Below, one piece after another: positions 11,378 to 19,190 of a stretch of DNA of 39,496 nt. This DNA comes from a virus. The stretch spans positions 1-39,496 of IMG/VR virus record IMGVR_UViG_3300045125_000051. One strand, 5' to 3'. The position numbers and the translations under genes were made by a program. Below the pieces are notes generated by a model. The model searched no databases. It was not told the origin of the DNA and saw only the letters and a list, made by a program, of their open reading frames with translations. The number at the start of each line of letters is the position of its first letter. The first letter of the stretch is position 1.

Positions 11378-12065
11378 TTAGGAGTTTGAGTAGAGGACGT
11401 CAGCGAAGTCAGAGAAGCTCTTCGGTGCGCCCTTGCCAACGGCAGGTGCGCCACCGACGAACTTGTCCTCGCTGATCGCCTTGCCTGCGCGATACATGAA
11501 CCGGATGACCTCCGGGTGATCGCCCAGGCCGGACTGGTTGAGCAGGGTGCGGAGTTCGGTGGTGCCGAACGCATCGAGCGCGCGCTTCGCGACACCGAGG
11601 TTCTCGGAGAGCTTGTCGCCCCCGAACTCCTTGTCGCTCTTGGAGCTGGTCACCCACTCCGTTCGCACCGCCTCGATCTGCGCCTGCTGACGCTCGGCCA
11701 TCTTGGGGGCCATAGCGTCGAGGACGCGCTGCGCGGCTTCCTGCGACAGGTTCAGCTCGCGCGCGACCGTGGAGTACGCCTCCATGACGTCGGGGTCGAA
11801 CGCTCGACCTTCCGCCGCCTTGAACTCGTACTTCTCCGTGCGCCCTGCGGCTTGGTGTCCGCGGCAGGCGCATCGGTCTTTCCATCGGTCGGCGCCGCCT
11901 TGCTCGCAGAGGCCGCGTCTGCGGCTTGCGAGTCCTGGGTCGTGGTCGCCTTCTGCTCGCCTCCGTACAGCTTCTCGGCCGTCGCCTCGATGCCGGACGG
12001 AGCGGGTGACGAGGAGCGGCTGTGTGGTGGTTTCAGCCGCTTTCCATCATCGTTGGTTCGTTCAT
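11378..12065 (-). CDS. Scaffolding / head assembly protein
   Basis: About 228 residues. The N-terminal half is low-complexity and rich in alanine, threonine and aspartate. The C-terminal half is helical: MEAYSTVARELNLSQEAAQR, VLDAMAPKMAERQQAQIEAV, KEFGGDKLSENLGVAKRALD and HPEVIRFMYRAGKAISEDKF. This composition and the position directly upstream of the capsid gene fit the scaffold (sometimes annotated protease) of related podoviruses. ATG at 12065 overlaps the previous stop as ATGA. One or two indels in the 11830-11860 stretch. No protease motif is visible, so scaffold is preferred. Confidence 0.75.
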
Positions 12066-12369
12066 CTGTCTGTTCCTTCATCATGGTCGGGTACTGCTCC
12101 GGGCAGCTCGCGTGGATGATCGCGAGCATCCGTAGCCCCTGGTTCCTGCTGCCTTCCGCGAACGCCATCGTCATCGCGTTGGTGTTGAAGGACGAGCGGA
12201 ACACGCCGGCCTGATCGAGCATGCGCCAGACGATCCGCCTGCCGCGCTTGGTCAGCATGAGCCACTTGACGTCCGATTCCTCGGCCTCCTCTCGAGCTTG
12301 TCGCGCAGGTCGCGTGCTTTCTTCTCGCGCTCCTGGCCGCGCAGGTCGAGCGGGTCGTAGTTGGCTCAC
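12062..12369 (-). CDS. Bbp19-like structural-module protein
   Basis: About 100 residues. The core KWLMLTKRGRRIVWRMLDQA, then GVFRSSFNTNAMTMAFAEGS and RNQGLRMLAIIHASCPEQYP, matches the Bbp19 domain found between portal and scaffold genes in BPP-1-like podoviruses; its exact role is unknown. The best start is GTG at 12369. It has no Shine-Dalgarno and lies only six bases beyond a promoter-like -10 hexamer, so the message may be leaderless. The end, TGA at 12062-12064, overlaps the scaffold ATG. Indels sit in the first 20 codons and near the end. Confidence 0.75.
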
Positions 12370-12375
12370 GGCTGA

Positions 12376-12410
12376 AAGATAAAGATGCGTATGTTTCTTA
12401 CGGGTATGGT
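12376..12410 (-). promoter_or_regulatory. Late-promoter-like motif, copy 1
   Basis: Read leftward: ACCATACCCGTAA, then 16 nt, then TATCTT. It begins in the stop codon of the capsid-staple gene and ends six bases before the GTG of the Bbp19-like gene. Spacing is identical in copies at 15247-15281 and 34406-34440. Promoter function is inferred. Confidence 0.45.
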
Positions 12411-12728
12411 CAGCGGACGCCGCCGTACAGCATCGTCGCCGCCTCGCCCATGCGGTTCTGCGCCTCGATGCCGAGGTCGGTGATCTGGAGTTCGACCATG
12501 TTCTCGGTGCCGCCCTGCGTCTCTTCCTTGCCAGCGCTCTTGACGTAGCAACGGGCGCGGATCTCCATGACTGCGCCAGGAGCCGGAAGCGCGGACAGCC
12601 CGAGCTTCTCGAGCTTGGTCGGACTCGAGCTTGATGCACATCCCTTCCGGGTACTTCGGCTCGTCCATCTCGACCTGCCCCGGCATCTCCTCGCGCTCGG
12701 GTTCCATTTCCATGCTGATCATTGCCAT
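12410..12728 (-). CDS. Capsid-staple-like protein
   Basis: About 106 residues: MAMISMEMEPEREEMPGQVE, then PKYPEGMCIKLESDQ, then GAVMEIRARCYVKSAGKEET, ELQITDLGIEAQNRMGEAA and a final LYGGVR. The methionine-rich start and the sequence YPEG-(I/L)-x-L followed by an OB-like beta domain resemble small capsid-staple proteins encoded between portal and scaffold in several tailed phages. Frameshifts near 12605 and 12570 were merged. It follows the portal gene after 11 bases with a GAAAGG ribosome site. The functional name is by resemblance only. Confidence 0.6.
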
Positions 12729-12739
12729 TGTGGTGCCTT

Positions 12740-14452
12740 TCAGATTTCGACCGCGGACGGTGATCCGTAGCCGGAGAACATGTTCATTACATCGGTGAGC
12801 GCGTTCTGGCCGCCGGTCGGAGCCGAGGCCATGTTCTTGACAGTCTGCGACTGCTGCTGCATCGCGGCGGCCTGCTCCTTCGCGGCCATCGCCTGGTTCC
12901 GTGCCTGCCGCAGCATCGCGACCTCCTTGTCGGCAACGATGAGCGAGGGATCGACGCCGAGCATGTCGGCGTAGATGTCTGCCCACTGGTCGCTGTCGAA
13001 CTTGTCGAGGATGTCCGGCTTCATCGTCGCGATCTGGCCGAGGTTTCCGACGAACCTGTCAACGGCGTTCGTGCCGATGGCGCGCTGCGCCTGCGCGAGC
13101 ATTGACACGAACTCGACGTTCAAGTCCATGCCCTGAAGTTCATCTGGCGCCGGCGGCAGGATGCCGGACTGCACCATGCGCGTGAACGTGATGTCAATGA
13201 GCGGGTCGAGCAGCTCGTTGTGCAGACGCTCGAGGACGGGGCCGAGCATCAGCAGCTTCTCTTCATGGCGCTCGGCGACCTCGGTCGCGGTCATGCGGGT
13301 GTTCGGCTGCGTTGCCAGCATCAGGAACAGGTCGGCGTAGAACGCGCCGCTCACGCGCTGACGGACGTCCTGGATGTCGGCGAGCAGGTAGTTCAGGTTG
13401 AGGTTCACCTCGAACGCGCTGCGGATTCCCTGCGACGCGCCGTCCACGAACGTGATCCCGCCGGGGAGCGTGTCAACGTCGCGGTTCTTCATGCCGGCGG
13501 AAATCTGGAGCGGCGGCTTCGTCTGGTAGTCGATGGCCTGCGCCTTGCGGAGCTGCTCATGCTGGAGCTGCTTGATGTCGCCGAGCGCCTCCATGCCGGG
13601 GCTGTTGCCGTAGATGTCGCCGCCGACCACCGACCAGCGCGGACAGACAGCCGGGAAGTGCGTGAACCCGCTCTCGCGCAGGAACACGCCGTCCTCGCCG
13701 CCGACCTCGAAGTACCACGACCCGAACGGCATGTTCTTGGCGTCGCGCTTCTCGATGTCGCGGTCAGCGCGCGGCTCGATGGCGTGGATCACGGGAACCC
13801 ACTGGTCGAGGTTGCCCGTGCGGTACATGCTCTTCACGGACTGGCTGCACTTCTCGAGGCCGAACTCCTTGACGAGCTGCGAGACGGTCATCTCGAACTC
13901 GCGGTACAGGGTGCAGACTCGCCCCTGCGCGTCGGTCGAGATGCAGTACTCGCCCGTCGTGAGCGGGTAGTGGTGGATCACCTGCTCGAAGTCGGGCAAG
14001 CACGATGCTCGCCGCCGTGCCGAACGCGCCGAGTTCCTCGTACATCAGGTGCAGTGAGCGGTAGGTGTTCGACTTCTGGAACACGCGCTGCATGCGCTTG
14101 GTGACGTCATCGAGCCAGAGCTTGACGGGCTGGTACGAGTTGAGTTCCGGGTCGGGCGTGGCAAGACGGAACCACTGCCGCGCCGGCGACGTCGCGCCGG
14201 ACATCAGCCCAGCGCCGAGGGTGCGAGCGCGCGCGTCCCGGTGTTGTCGTAGATCGCGTTGTGCCGGCGCCATCCCTTGTCGCGATCCTGGCGGAAGTAC
14301 CGCCCGTTGCGCGGCAGCAGGTAGGAGGTGATCTCCTGCCAGTGCGCGAGCCACGATGCGCGCTCACTCTTGAGCTGGCCCCACCGGGTGAACAGCCGAT
14401 CCCGCGTGGGAGCATCGGGATAGGACGAGTTGTCTCCGGTGTATTCGCTCAT
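12740..14452 (-). CDS. Portal (head-to-tail connecting) protein
   Basis: About 570 residues. The N-terminus MSEYTGDNSSYPDAPTRDRL, then LAHWQEITSYLLPRNGRYF, NAIYDNTGTRALAPSALGAG and LMSGATSPARQWFRL, is the signature of the podovirus head-tail connecting protein. The body continues SNTYRSLHLMYEELGAFGTA, FEQVIHHYPLTTGEYCISTD and GGDIYGNSPGMEALGDIKQL, and TRMTATEVAERHEEKLLMLG marks the crown side. The C-terminus is glutamine/alanine-rich helix. It forms the dodecameric ring through which DNA is packaged and ejected. Two indels, near 14220 and 14005; the last 1.26 kb is one open frame. Terminase lies upstream and the head genes downstream. Confidence 0.92.
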
Positions 14453-14455
14453 GGG

Positions 14456-14796
14456 TCAGCCTCCGAGGAGGGAAGTGCGTCCGAGCGCGAGCTGCGACGG
14501 ATCGACGCCGGTCGGCCCGGTCAGCATGGTGCCTGCGGGGCCGCCTGCCGCTCCTCGCTTGCGCCGGCCATGATTCCGGCGACGTCTGGCTGGCGTCGGT
14601 TCGCGGCGGCCATCGCCATCTCCGACTGTCGCTGCTGGCTGCGAGCCTGGGCCTGCTGCTGCTTCTGCGCTTCCTGCTGGTTCTTCATCGCCTTTTCCTG
14701 GGCGGCGGCACCCTGTTCGCCGGCATAGATGCTGTATCCGGTGCCGGCTGCTGCTGCCGCGGCGGCGGCAATCAACGCTCCTTCAATGATTCCCAT
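14456..14796 (-). CDS. Small alanine-rich protein with N-terminal hydrophobic helix
   Basis: About 113 residues starting MGIIEGALIAAAAAAAAGTG. That hydrophobic helix is followed by a long glutamine/alanine coiled coil (EKAMKNQQEAQKQQQAQARS) and a glycine/proline tail ending GRTSLLGG. Similar short proteins occur next to portal genes in podoviruses and are probably minor virion components, but I cannot assign a function. Its ATG lies inside the 3' end of the GNAT gene, so the two overlap by 14 bases. One indel near 14535. Confidence 0.6.
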
Positions 14797-15237
14797 CGGT
14801 GATCTCCTTCGTAAGACCAATGTCTGCAAGTAGATATCCGCGCTTCTGCAACGCGGATGCGAGTCCGGTACCTGCTCTAGTTCGCCAGATGATTCTCGTC
14901 GCGCCCCGTCTCGCGGCTTCTCTTTCAGCCTCGAGCATCAATCGACCGCCGACGTATCCACGCCGCGACGGATCGACGAACAGCGCATCGTTCGCCGCGC
15001 ACGTGATGTCGGGGTTGTGCAGCATCGGCGAGACGATCATCGTGCAGTACCCGATTACCTTTCATCGTCCCATGCTGCGACGATGTACATCAATCCGGTA
15101 TCGACCGCCTTCTGATACAGCGCGAACGACGGTGCAAACTGGAATCCGAATCCGGTTTCCTGCCAGTTCGCGCTGATCAGCGGCACGATGTCCGGCAATA
15201 CCTCCGCGGGATTCGGCAGGAGGCCGTATCGGATCAT
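14783..15237 (-). CDS. GNAT-family N-acetyltransferase-like protein
   Basis: About 150 residues: MIRYGLLPNPAEVLPDIVPL, ANWQETGFGFQFAPSFALYQ, then after an indel near 15055 a beta strand VIGYCTMIVSPMLHNPD, and ALFVDPSRRGYVGGRLMLEA with REAARRGATRIIWRT. The strand-VDPSRRGYVGGRLM-helix block is the acetyl-CoA pyrophosphate loop (R-x-x-G-x-G/A type) of GNAT enzymes; here the loop is RRGYVGGR. Small GNAT proteins are common beside terminase genes of podoviruses, with unknown substrate. No Shine-Dalgarno precedes the ATG, which lies nine bases downstream of a promoter-like -10 hexamer. Confidence 0.75.
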
Positions 15238-15246
15238 CGCGAAATC

Positions 15247-15281
15247 AATCTACGAATCCGTAGACTGATTACGGGTACGGT
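15247..15281 (-). promoter_or_regulatory. Late-promoter-like motif, copy 2
   Basis: Read leftward: ACCGTACCCGTAATC, with TAGATT exactly 16 nt after the ACCCGTAA core. It starts in the TGA of the large terminase gene and ends nine bases before the GNAT ATG. A small inverted repeat, TCTACG-GATT-CGTAGA, overlaps the spacer and the hexamer; it could instead act as an RNA hairpin. Confidence 0.45.
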
Positions 15282-16605
15282 CATGCCATGCCGTCGTATG
15301 GGTCGTAGTCGTTCGGCTTGTCGTGGACGAGTTCGCGCACCTCGCGAGGGAGCTGCTTGCTCACGGCGAACGCGAACGTCAGCGCAAGCGCGTCGGCGAT
15401 GTCGGGCGAGCCGCCGCCCTGGAGGCGCTTCTTGATCTCGTCCTTCGACTCGACGCGCCCTGCGACCGACCGAGTCGTAGGTGTAGGTCGGTGTCGCGAG
15501 TTCGGCCTTGAGCGTGGTATCCGCTGGGATCGATCCGCCGTTCTCGAGCCACTCCTTGACAGCCCACCACATCTCGGCGCGCTTGTTGACGAACAGGTTC
15601 GGGTACGTGGCCTTGCCTCCGAACGCGACCTCGGTGACGTCGTAGCCGAGCTGCCGCAGGCGGTCGATCACGCCGGCACCTGCGCCGCTGTCAATGAACA
15701 CCGCGTCCGGGTCGCGATCCTCGATGACGTTGGCGACCAGGCTCGCGAGCGACATGTTGTCAATGCCCAGTTCGGATGATCGGCTCCTCGGCGCGCAGCC
15801 CCTGCCGAAGCATGATGACGCTGCGGTCATCGCCGAACCGGGCAGGATCGACGCCCATGACCAGCGGCGAGAACACGATGTCGCCGTCCTGGTATCGGCG
15901 CTTGGCCGCAGCCTCGGCATCGGCGAGCGCGATGAGCTGATCGTCGCCTGCTGCGCTGAAGTCGCACAGGAACTCGCGGCTGAACGCCTCCGGAGACATG
16001 TCGCGCTTCAGGCGCGCGACCTCGTCGGCCTCGAGCGCCTCGGTGTCGTAGACCGTATACCGCCGTGCAACCCAGTCCTCGAGGCGGTCGGCCCTGTAGT
16101 ACAGCTCGCTGAACAGGTTCATGCCGGCGGGTGTGCCGATGAACAGCGCCCATCCCTTGCGGTCGGACAGCGCAGGCTGCACGATCTCCGTCCAGACCTC
16201 GGGCTTGATCTGGGCGACCTCGTCGATGACTGCGCCGTCGAGTCGGATGCCGCGGAGCGCGTCGGGGTTGTCGCCGCCGAACAGGCGGATGATGGCGCCG
16301 TTGTGCTTGAACGTGACGGCGAGATCGACCTCGTTGACATCGATGGCGCCCGTCACGCGCAGCGGGTTGAGCTTGTCCTTCAGGCGCGCCCAGGCGATGG
16401 CCTTCGCCTGCTTCAGGAACGGCGCCACGTACACGAAGAACCCGAGTTCCTTGCGGCACTTGACCGCCTGGTTGATGAGTTCCATGATGGCGAGTTCGGT
16501 CTTCCCCGCTCGCCGGTGCAGCACCAGCACCGTGAAACGGCGCTTGACGGTGTGGCATTCGCGCTGCCAGTTGCGCGGCTGGTAGGTGAGTTCAATCTCC
16601 GGCAT
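15281..16605 (-). CDS. terL: Terminase large subunit
   Basis: About 440 residues. It is the packaging motor, with an N-terminal ATPase and a C-terminal nuclease. Walker A is VLHRRAGKTELA (residues about 29-40), Walker B is LDGAVIDEVAQ, and the coupling region holds LFIGTPAGMNLFSELYY. The nuclease acidic residues are visible in VMGVDPARFGDD, AVFIDSGAGAG and, after frame repair, SPDIADALALTFA near the C-terminus. Indels lie near 15770 and 15462. The start ATG overlaps the small terminase stop region by 14 bases. The protein ends with an acidic, tyrosine-rich tail. All catalytic motifs appear intact, so the breaks are read errors. Confidence 0.95.
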
Positions 16606-16989
16606 CGGGGACGTTGGTCTTCAGGACGATGCTGACGCCGCCGGCGTGGTCGATGCCGACCCGGTCGCCGTACTTGCGCGGGTTCCACTTGGCGAGCAGC
16701 TTGAGGCGCGTCTCGATCTGGAGCTTGCGCCACGCGACCTCGACGTGCGTCCTGCGGTTCGATGTCGGCGAGACGCTGGCAATCGTCGGCGATGACGTCG
16801 TGGCCATCCTCGCGTGCGCGCGCGATGCGTTGGGACACTTCCTGTCCTCGTTCGCCCAATCGTAAACCACGGAGTAGTGGGGCTTTCCGGGTTGACGGCA
16901 CCACTCACGCAGTGGCTTCCCTCCCCGATCCAGTTCACCAGTTCCTCGAGGAGGCTGCTTGCGTTCCTCTTTGCTCCACCCGTTTCCAT
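16592..16989 (-). CDS. terS: Terminase small subunit, Sf6-like
   Basis: About 130 residues: METGGAKRNASSLLEELVNW, GKPLREWCRQPGKPHYSVVY, DWANED, ARAREDGHDVIADDCQRLAD, AWRKLQIETRLKLLAKWNPR and KYGDRVGIDHAGGVSIVL. The helix-turn-helix near the N-terminus and the closing L-x-x-K-x-x-P-x-K-Y-G-D-x-V motif are typical of Sf6-type small terminases, which recognise pac DNA. This favours headful packaging and a circularly permuted genome. Three indels (near 16905, 16850 and 16755). It sits directly upstream of the large subunit. Confidence 0.85.
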
Positions 16990-17194
16990 GCCTTCGCGGT
17001 GCCGGCGCGGCGCTCGTATCGGGCGATCTTCGCGACGGTCTGGACACTGGAGATCGAGGTGCTTGGCAATGCGCCAGTACCCCCATCCGTGGTCTTCGTG
17101 GAGTTCGCCGGATTCGTGCGACGGTTTCGTCCGAGATCGTGGCATGGTGGTGTCCCTCCCCGATGCGCCGCCCGTTCTCGTCGAGGGCGACCAT
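16935..17194 (-). CDS. Helix-turn-helix protein upstream of terminase
   Basis: About 85 residues: MVALDENGRRIGEGHHHATI, SDETVARIRELHEDHGWGYW and RIAKHLDLQ, followed after an indel near 17050 by VAKIARYERRAGTAKAWKRV and ending SSRNW. The ETVARIRELHEDHGWGYWRIAK segment is a resolvase-like helix-turn-helix. Its 3' end overlaps the small terminase start by about 55 bases. It could be an auxiliary packaging or late regulatory DNA-binding protein. I cannot tell which from the sequence. Confidence 0.6.
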
Positions 17195-17226
17195 CCTGGT
17201 TTGGCTTCTGATGGGGCTAGGAGGCG

Positions 17227-17380
17227 TCAGGATCGTTTCCGTGCCTTCCGGCGGGTGTCGGCACGGTTGAACTTCTCGGGCGACGCTTCTGGGAGATTCC
17301 CGCGCGCCTTGGCGAACGCCTTGGCGTTGTGTGCGGCTGCGGCCATGAAGCTTTCGCTGCTTGGCGGACTTGCTTGGCAA
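17227..17380 (-). CDS. Small basic conserved phage protein (PSKSAKQRK type)
   Basis: About 50 residues: PSKSAKQRK, then with one indel at about 17350 FMAAAAHNAKAFAKARGN and EKFNRADTRRKARKRS. This lysine/arginine-rich protein with the SKSAKQR-(K/R)-FMAAAAHN opening is widely seen in phages and prophages, usually near terminase, and its role is unknown. The apparent start is TTG; an inserted T (CATTGCC for CATGCC) would restore an ATG. It lies between two helix-turn-helix genes. Confidence 0.7.
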
Positions 17381-17385
17381 TGGGG

Positions 17386-17648
17386 TTACCCTCGGTGCTG
17401 GAGAACGACGTCGAACCCGGCTGCGTTGGCGATGGTCAGCACGGAGTCGAACGATGGCTTGCGGCGACCGATGACCGTGCCGGGGAACCGAGCAGGCATC
17501 GGACGGTGTGTGCGCGGAGGAGGCCGGCGGCCTCGAGCTGTCGGGCGAGTCCGCTGCGGGTCATGCCCTGGGACGCGACCTCCTCGGTGATCGCTGCCTT
17601 GAAATCGTCATACGAACGGATATGCATATGCGTGAGGATATCACGCAT
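17386..17648 (-). CDS. Helix-turn-helix (XRE/antitoxin-like) protein
   Basis: About 80-87 residues depending on start. From the second methionine it reads MHIRSYDDFKAAITEEVASQ, GMTRSGLARQLEAAGLL, then, after an indel near 17470, GRRKPSFDSVLTIANAAGFD and VVLQHRG. The SGLARQLEAAGLL...PSFDSVLTIANAAGF pattern is a Cro/XRE-type helix-turn-helix like those of HigA-type antitoxins. No toxin gene is adjacent. It is the second gene of the leftward unit and could regulate late transcription or the control region just upstream. Confidence 0.65.
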
Positions 17649-17928
17649 CGGCGACGAGTTCGCCGAAATCCTCGCTCGTTGCCGCCCATATCACGCGAGC
17701 GGTTCCCGGCCCGAGCCAGTTCTGCTCGATGCGGTCGGTGACGAACGCGCGCGCCTCGGGAAGCGTCATCTTCTCCTCGTCGCGCAGCCGTGCGGCGATC
17801 ATGTCGGCGCTGTAGACGGCGACGGGAACCCCGTCCTCGGCGGGGTGCGGGTACATCATCCCCAGCAGGCAATCGTCAAGGCCGGCGAGGAGGATCGACG
17901 GGATTCGCCGGCGGCGCTTCTTCGCCAT
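17641..17928 (-). CDS. Conserved phage hypothetical, first gene of late unit
   Basis: Intact 95-residue frame: MAKKRRRRIPSILLAGLDDC, LLGMMYPHPAEDGVPVAVYS, ADMIAARLRDEEKMTLPEAR, AFVTDRIEQNWLGPGTARVI and WAATSEDFGELVADA. The LDDCLLG...AVYS...GPGTARVI pattern recurs in hypothetical proteins of GC-rich marine and soil podoviruses, with no known activity. It is the most upstream gene of the leftward transcription unit, has no evident Shine-Dalgarno, and overlaps the next gene by about eight bases. Confidence 0.75.
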   Translation of the reverse strand: MAKKRRRRIPSILLAGLDDCLLGMMYPHPAEDGVPVAVYSADMIAARLRDEEKMTLPEARAFVTDRIEQNWLGPGTARVIWAATSEDFGELVADA

Positions 17929-17973
17929 GCGCGCAGATTAGCCTTGACATCGGGCGATTCACGGAGATTCCGA

Positions 17974-18028
17974 GTGAGAGCCGCCGCATCGCTGCGCTGC
18001 GCCTACGGCTCCGCGAGCGGCGGCTCAC
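17974..18028. other. Large inverted repeat GTGAG..CCGCCGC / GCGGCGGCTCAC
   Basis: GTGAG-AG-CCGCCGC pairs with GCGGCGGCTCAC (12 base pairs, two-base bulge) around a 29-nt GC-rich loop. It lies about 46 bases upstream of the first late gene. It could be a transcription barrier or a binding site. There is no T-tract, so it is not a standard terminator. Confidence 0.35.
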
Positions 18029-18309
18029 GCACATCAGCCATATGGGCGGAGTTGGCAGGTCGTACCCGCCGGGGGTTGCAATTCAGTCTGCATGGTGAGC
18101 GCAGAGGGAGTGACCCCGCGAGGGGGCCAGATCGACCAGCCCACACGGAGCCACGCTTTCGGTCGAGCCACGAATTTCACCATTTCGCTGGAGGACTGCC
18201 AGCCGCTGCCTTCGTGGGGAGCGCGCCCTTTCGGGCGGCGCAGGTTAGGGTCACGCCCTGCGTCTACGTCCATGATCCCCTACCGCGCCGGGATCTGCCT
18301 GCGGCATTG

Positions 18310-18337
18310 TTGCTCCTGGGAGCAGGTTCGGTACAAT
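18310..18337 (+). promoter_or_regulatory. Sigma70-like promoter with palindrome in spacer
   Basis: TTGCTC, 16 nt, TACAAT. The palindrome TGCTCC-TG-GGAGCA (18311-18324) overlaps the -35 and spacer and could be an operator. Transcription would start near 18344 and meet the hairpin terminator at about 18427 with no ORF between. Confidence 0.45.
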
Positions 18338-18343
18338 GCAACC

Positions 18344-18430
18344 GCGATGGGATGAGCAGCCCGCATCATAGCGACCAACGCTGTGAATGCAATCGCAAAG
18401 TAGCGCAGGCCTCGGCTTGCGCTTCTTTGT
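18344..18430 (+). ncRNA. Candidate small RNA between promoter and terminator
   Basis: A transcript from the promoter at 18310-18337 to the terminator-like hairpin would be about 87 nt. The only ATGs inside open 2- and 5-codon frames without ribosome sites. Without homology or expression data this is only a prediction from promoter-terminator spacing. Confidence 0.25.
18396..18427 (+). terminator. Rho-independent terminator-like hairpin
   Basis: Nested inverted repeat CAAAG-T-AGCGCA-G-GCC / GGC-T-TGCGCT-T-CTTTG with a two-base loop, followed by TTGTTGT. Flanking A- and T-rich arms suggest it could work in both directions. Its 3' arm supplies the -35 (TTGCGC) of the next promoter. Confidence 0.45.
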
Positions 18431-18444
18431 TGTCGCGGTATAGT
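18417..18444 (+). promoter_or_regulatory. Second tandem sigma70-like promoter
   Basis: TTGCGC, 16 nt, TATAGT. The geometry matches the upstream promoter (TTGCTC-16-TACAAT), 107 bases away. It overlaps the 3' arm of the terminator hairpin, and it could drive the HNH gene if the hairpin at 18552 is read through. Confidence 0.45.
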
Positions 18445-18551
18445 GCCGTCGCCGGCGAGCGCCCTGACGAGATGCCCAGGATCGTTTCCTGTTCGTCTGC
18501 TCTCCGGCATACGGGCAGCCACGGACGGCGCCCACCTTTGCCCCCGGATCG

Positions 18552-18590
18552 CGCGCCCTGCTGGCCCCGTGCCGCAGGGCGCGTTCTATT
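18552..18590 (+). terminator. Perfect 10-bp hairpin, terminator or attenuator
   Basis: CGCGCCCTGC, 12-nt loop, GCAGGGCGCG, then TTCTATT. It lies about 100 bases downstream of the second promoter and 75 bases before the HNH start, so it could attenuate early transcription. Confidence 0.45.
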
Positions 18591-18663
18591 CGGTGGTAAA
18601 GTAAGAACGCAGGACGGTGCATGCCGCCCTGCGCTCCAATACCACAAGCGATGGAGGTCGCTC

Positions 18664-19190
18664 ATGGCTGTACACCACATTACCGCGGATTTGGTTCGGT
18701 CACTCTTGGACTACGACGCCGAGTCCGGATTGCTCGGCGATAGGCGCATATCGCGCGGCAGGGCTGGCGTCGGAAAGATTGCCCGGAACCATAAAGAAAG
18801 ACGGATATCTCTGGGTGTGTGTCAAAGGCGTTTCCGTTGCTGCACATCGCTTGATTTGGTTGCACGTTCATGGCGCATGGCCGACCCATGAGATTGACCA
18901 CATCAATGGAAACAAGCTTGACAATCACGTGGTCAATTTGCGTGATGTCTCACGGGCCATGAACGCGCAGAATCTCACGGTCGCACACAAGACAGCAGGT
19001 CTGGAGTTCTCGAGAGTTCGTTGGCATCCGCGAGACAGAACGCTGGATCGCACAAATAAGCGTTCATGGAAAGCTCGCATCATCTGGGGATGTCTCTTAC
19101 GGCGCAACAAGCACAGGACGCATACCTGATTGCCAAGAAAACCTGCATCCAGGAGATCGCAGGAACGCAACTGCACGCGTTGATCCAGGC
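18664..19190 (+). CDS. HNH endonuclease
   Basis: About 165-175 residues. It starts MAVHHITADLVRSLLDYDAE, changes frame near 18735, then runs GTIKKDGYLWVCVKGVSVAA and HRLIWLHVHGAWPTHEIDHI, then NGNKLDNHVVNLRDVSRAMN. The H-E-I-D-H-I-N-x-N...N-L-R-D...N-x-x-N pattern is the HNH_3 catalytic core. The C-terminal part (RSWKARI, then AQQAQDAYLIAKK in another frame) resembles the AP2-like DNA-binding repeat seen in such homing-type enzymes. It is the first rightward gene, with hairpin 18608-18632 in its leader. The exact stop is lost in indels. It may be a free-standing homing endonuclease. Confidence 0.85.

Larger units (their letters stand above)
17929..18663. promoter_or_regulatory. Divergent control region, no protein gene
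   Basis: These 735 bases separate the leftward late unit from the rightward early unit and contain no credible ORF. They hold a large imperfect hairpin (17974-18028), a short GC hairpin (about 18220-18242), two tandem promoter-like elements (18310-18337, 18417-18444), two terminator-like hairpins (18396-18427, 18552-18583) and a further hairpin (18608-18632) before the HNH start. Leftward initiation signals are not obvious; a TAATCT seven bases before the 17928 ATG is the best -10 candidate. Confidence 0.6.

Noticed and set aside
15247-15270. Hairpin TCTACG-GATT-CGTAGA as an intrinsic terminator after the large terminase
   Set aside because: The stem is only six pairs and is not followed by a T-tract on the transcribed strand.
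17386-17648. Toxin-antitoxin pair
   Set aside because: The antitoxin-like helix-turn-helix gene has no adjacent toxin-like gene; its neighbours are a small basic protein and a conserved hypothetical.
17929-17970. Possible fourth late promoter upstream of the first late gene (CCGTGAATC...TAATCT)
   Set aside because: It needs an inserted base and one extra spacer base to fit; too weak to count, though worth rechecking after polishing.
17329-18891. A 520-codon plus-strand ORF across the control region
   Set aside because: It is antisense to real leftward genes at its start, low in complexity, and merges by chance with the first codons of the HNH gene; typical of GC-rich shadow frames.
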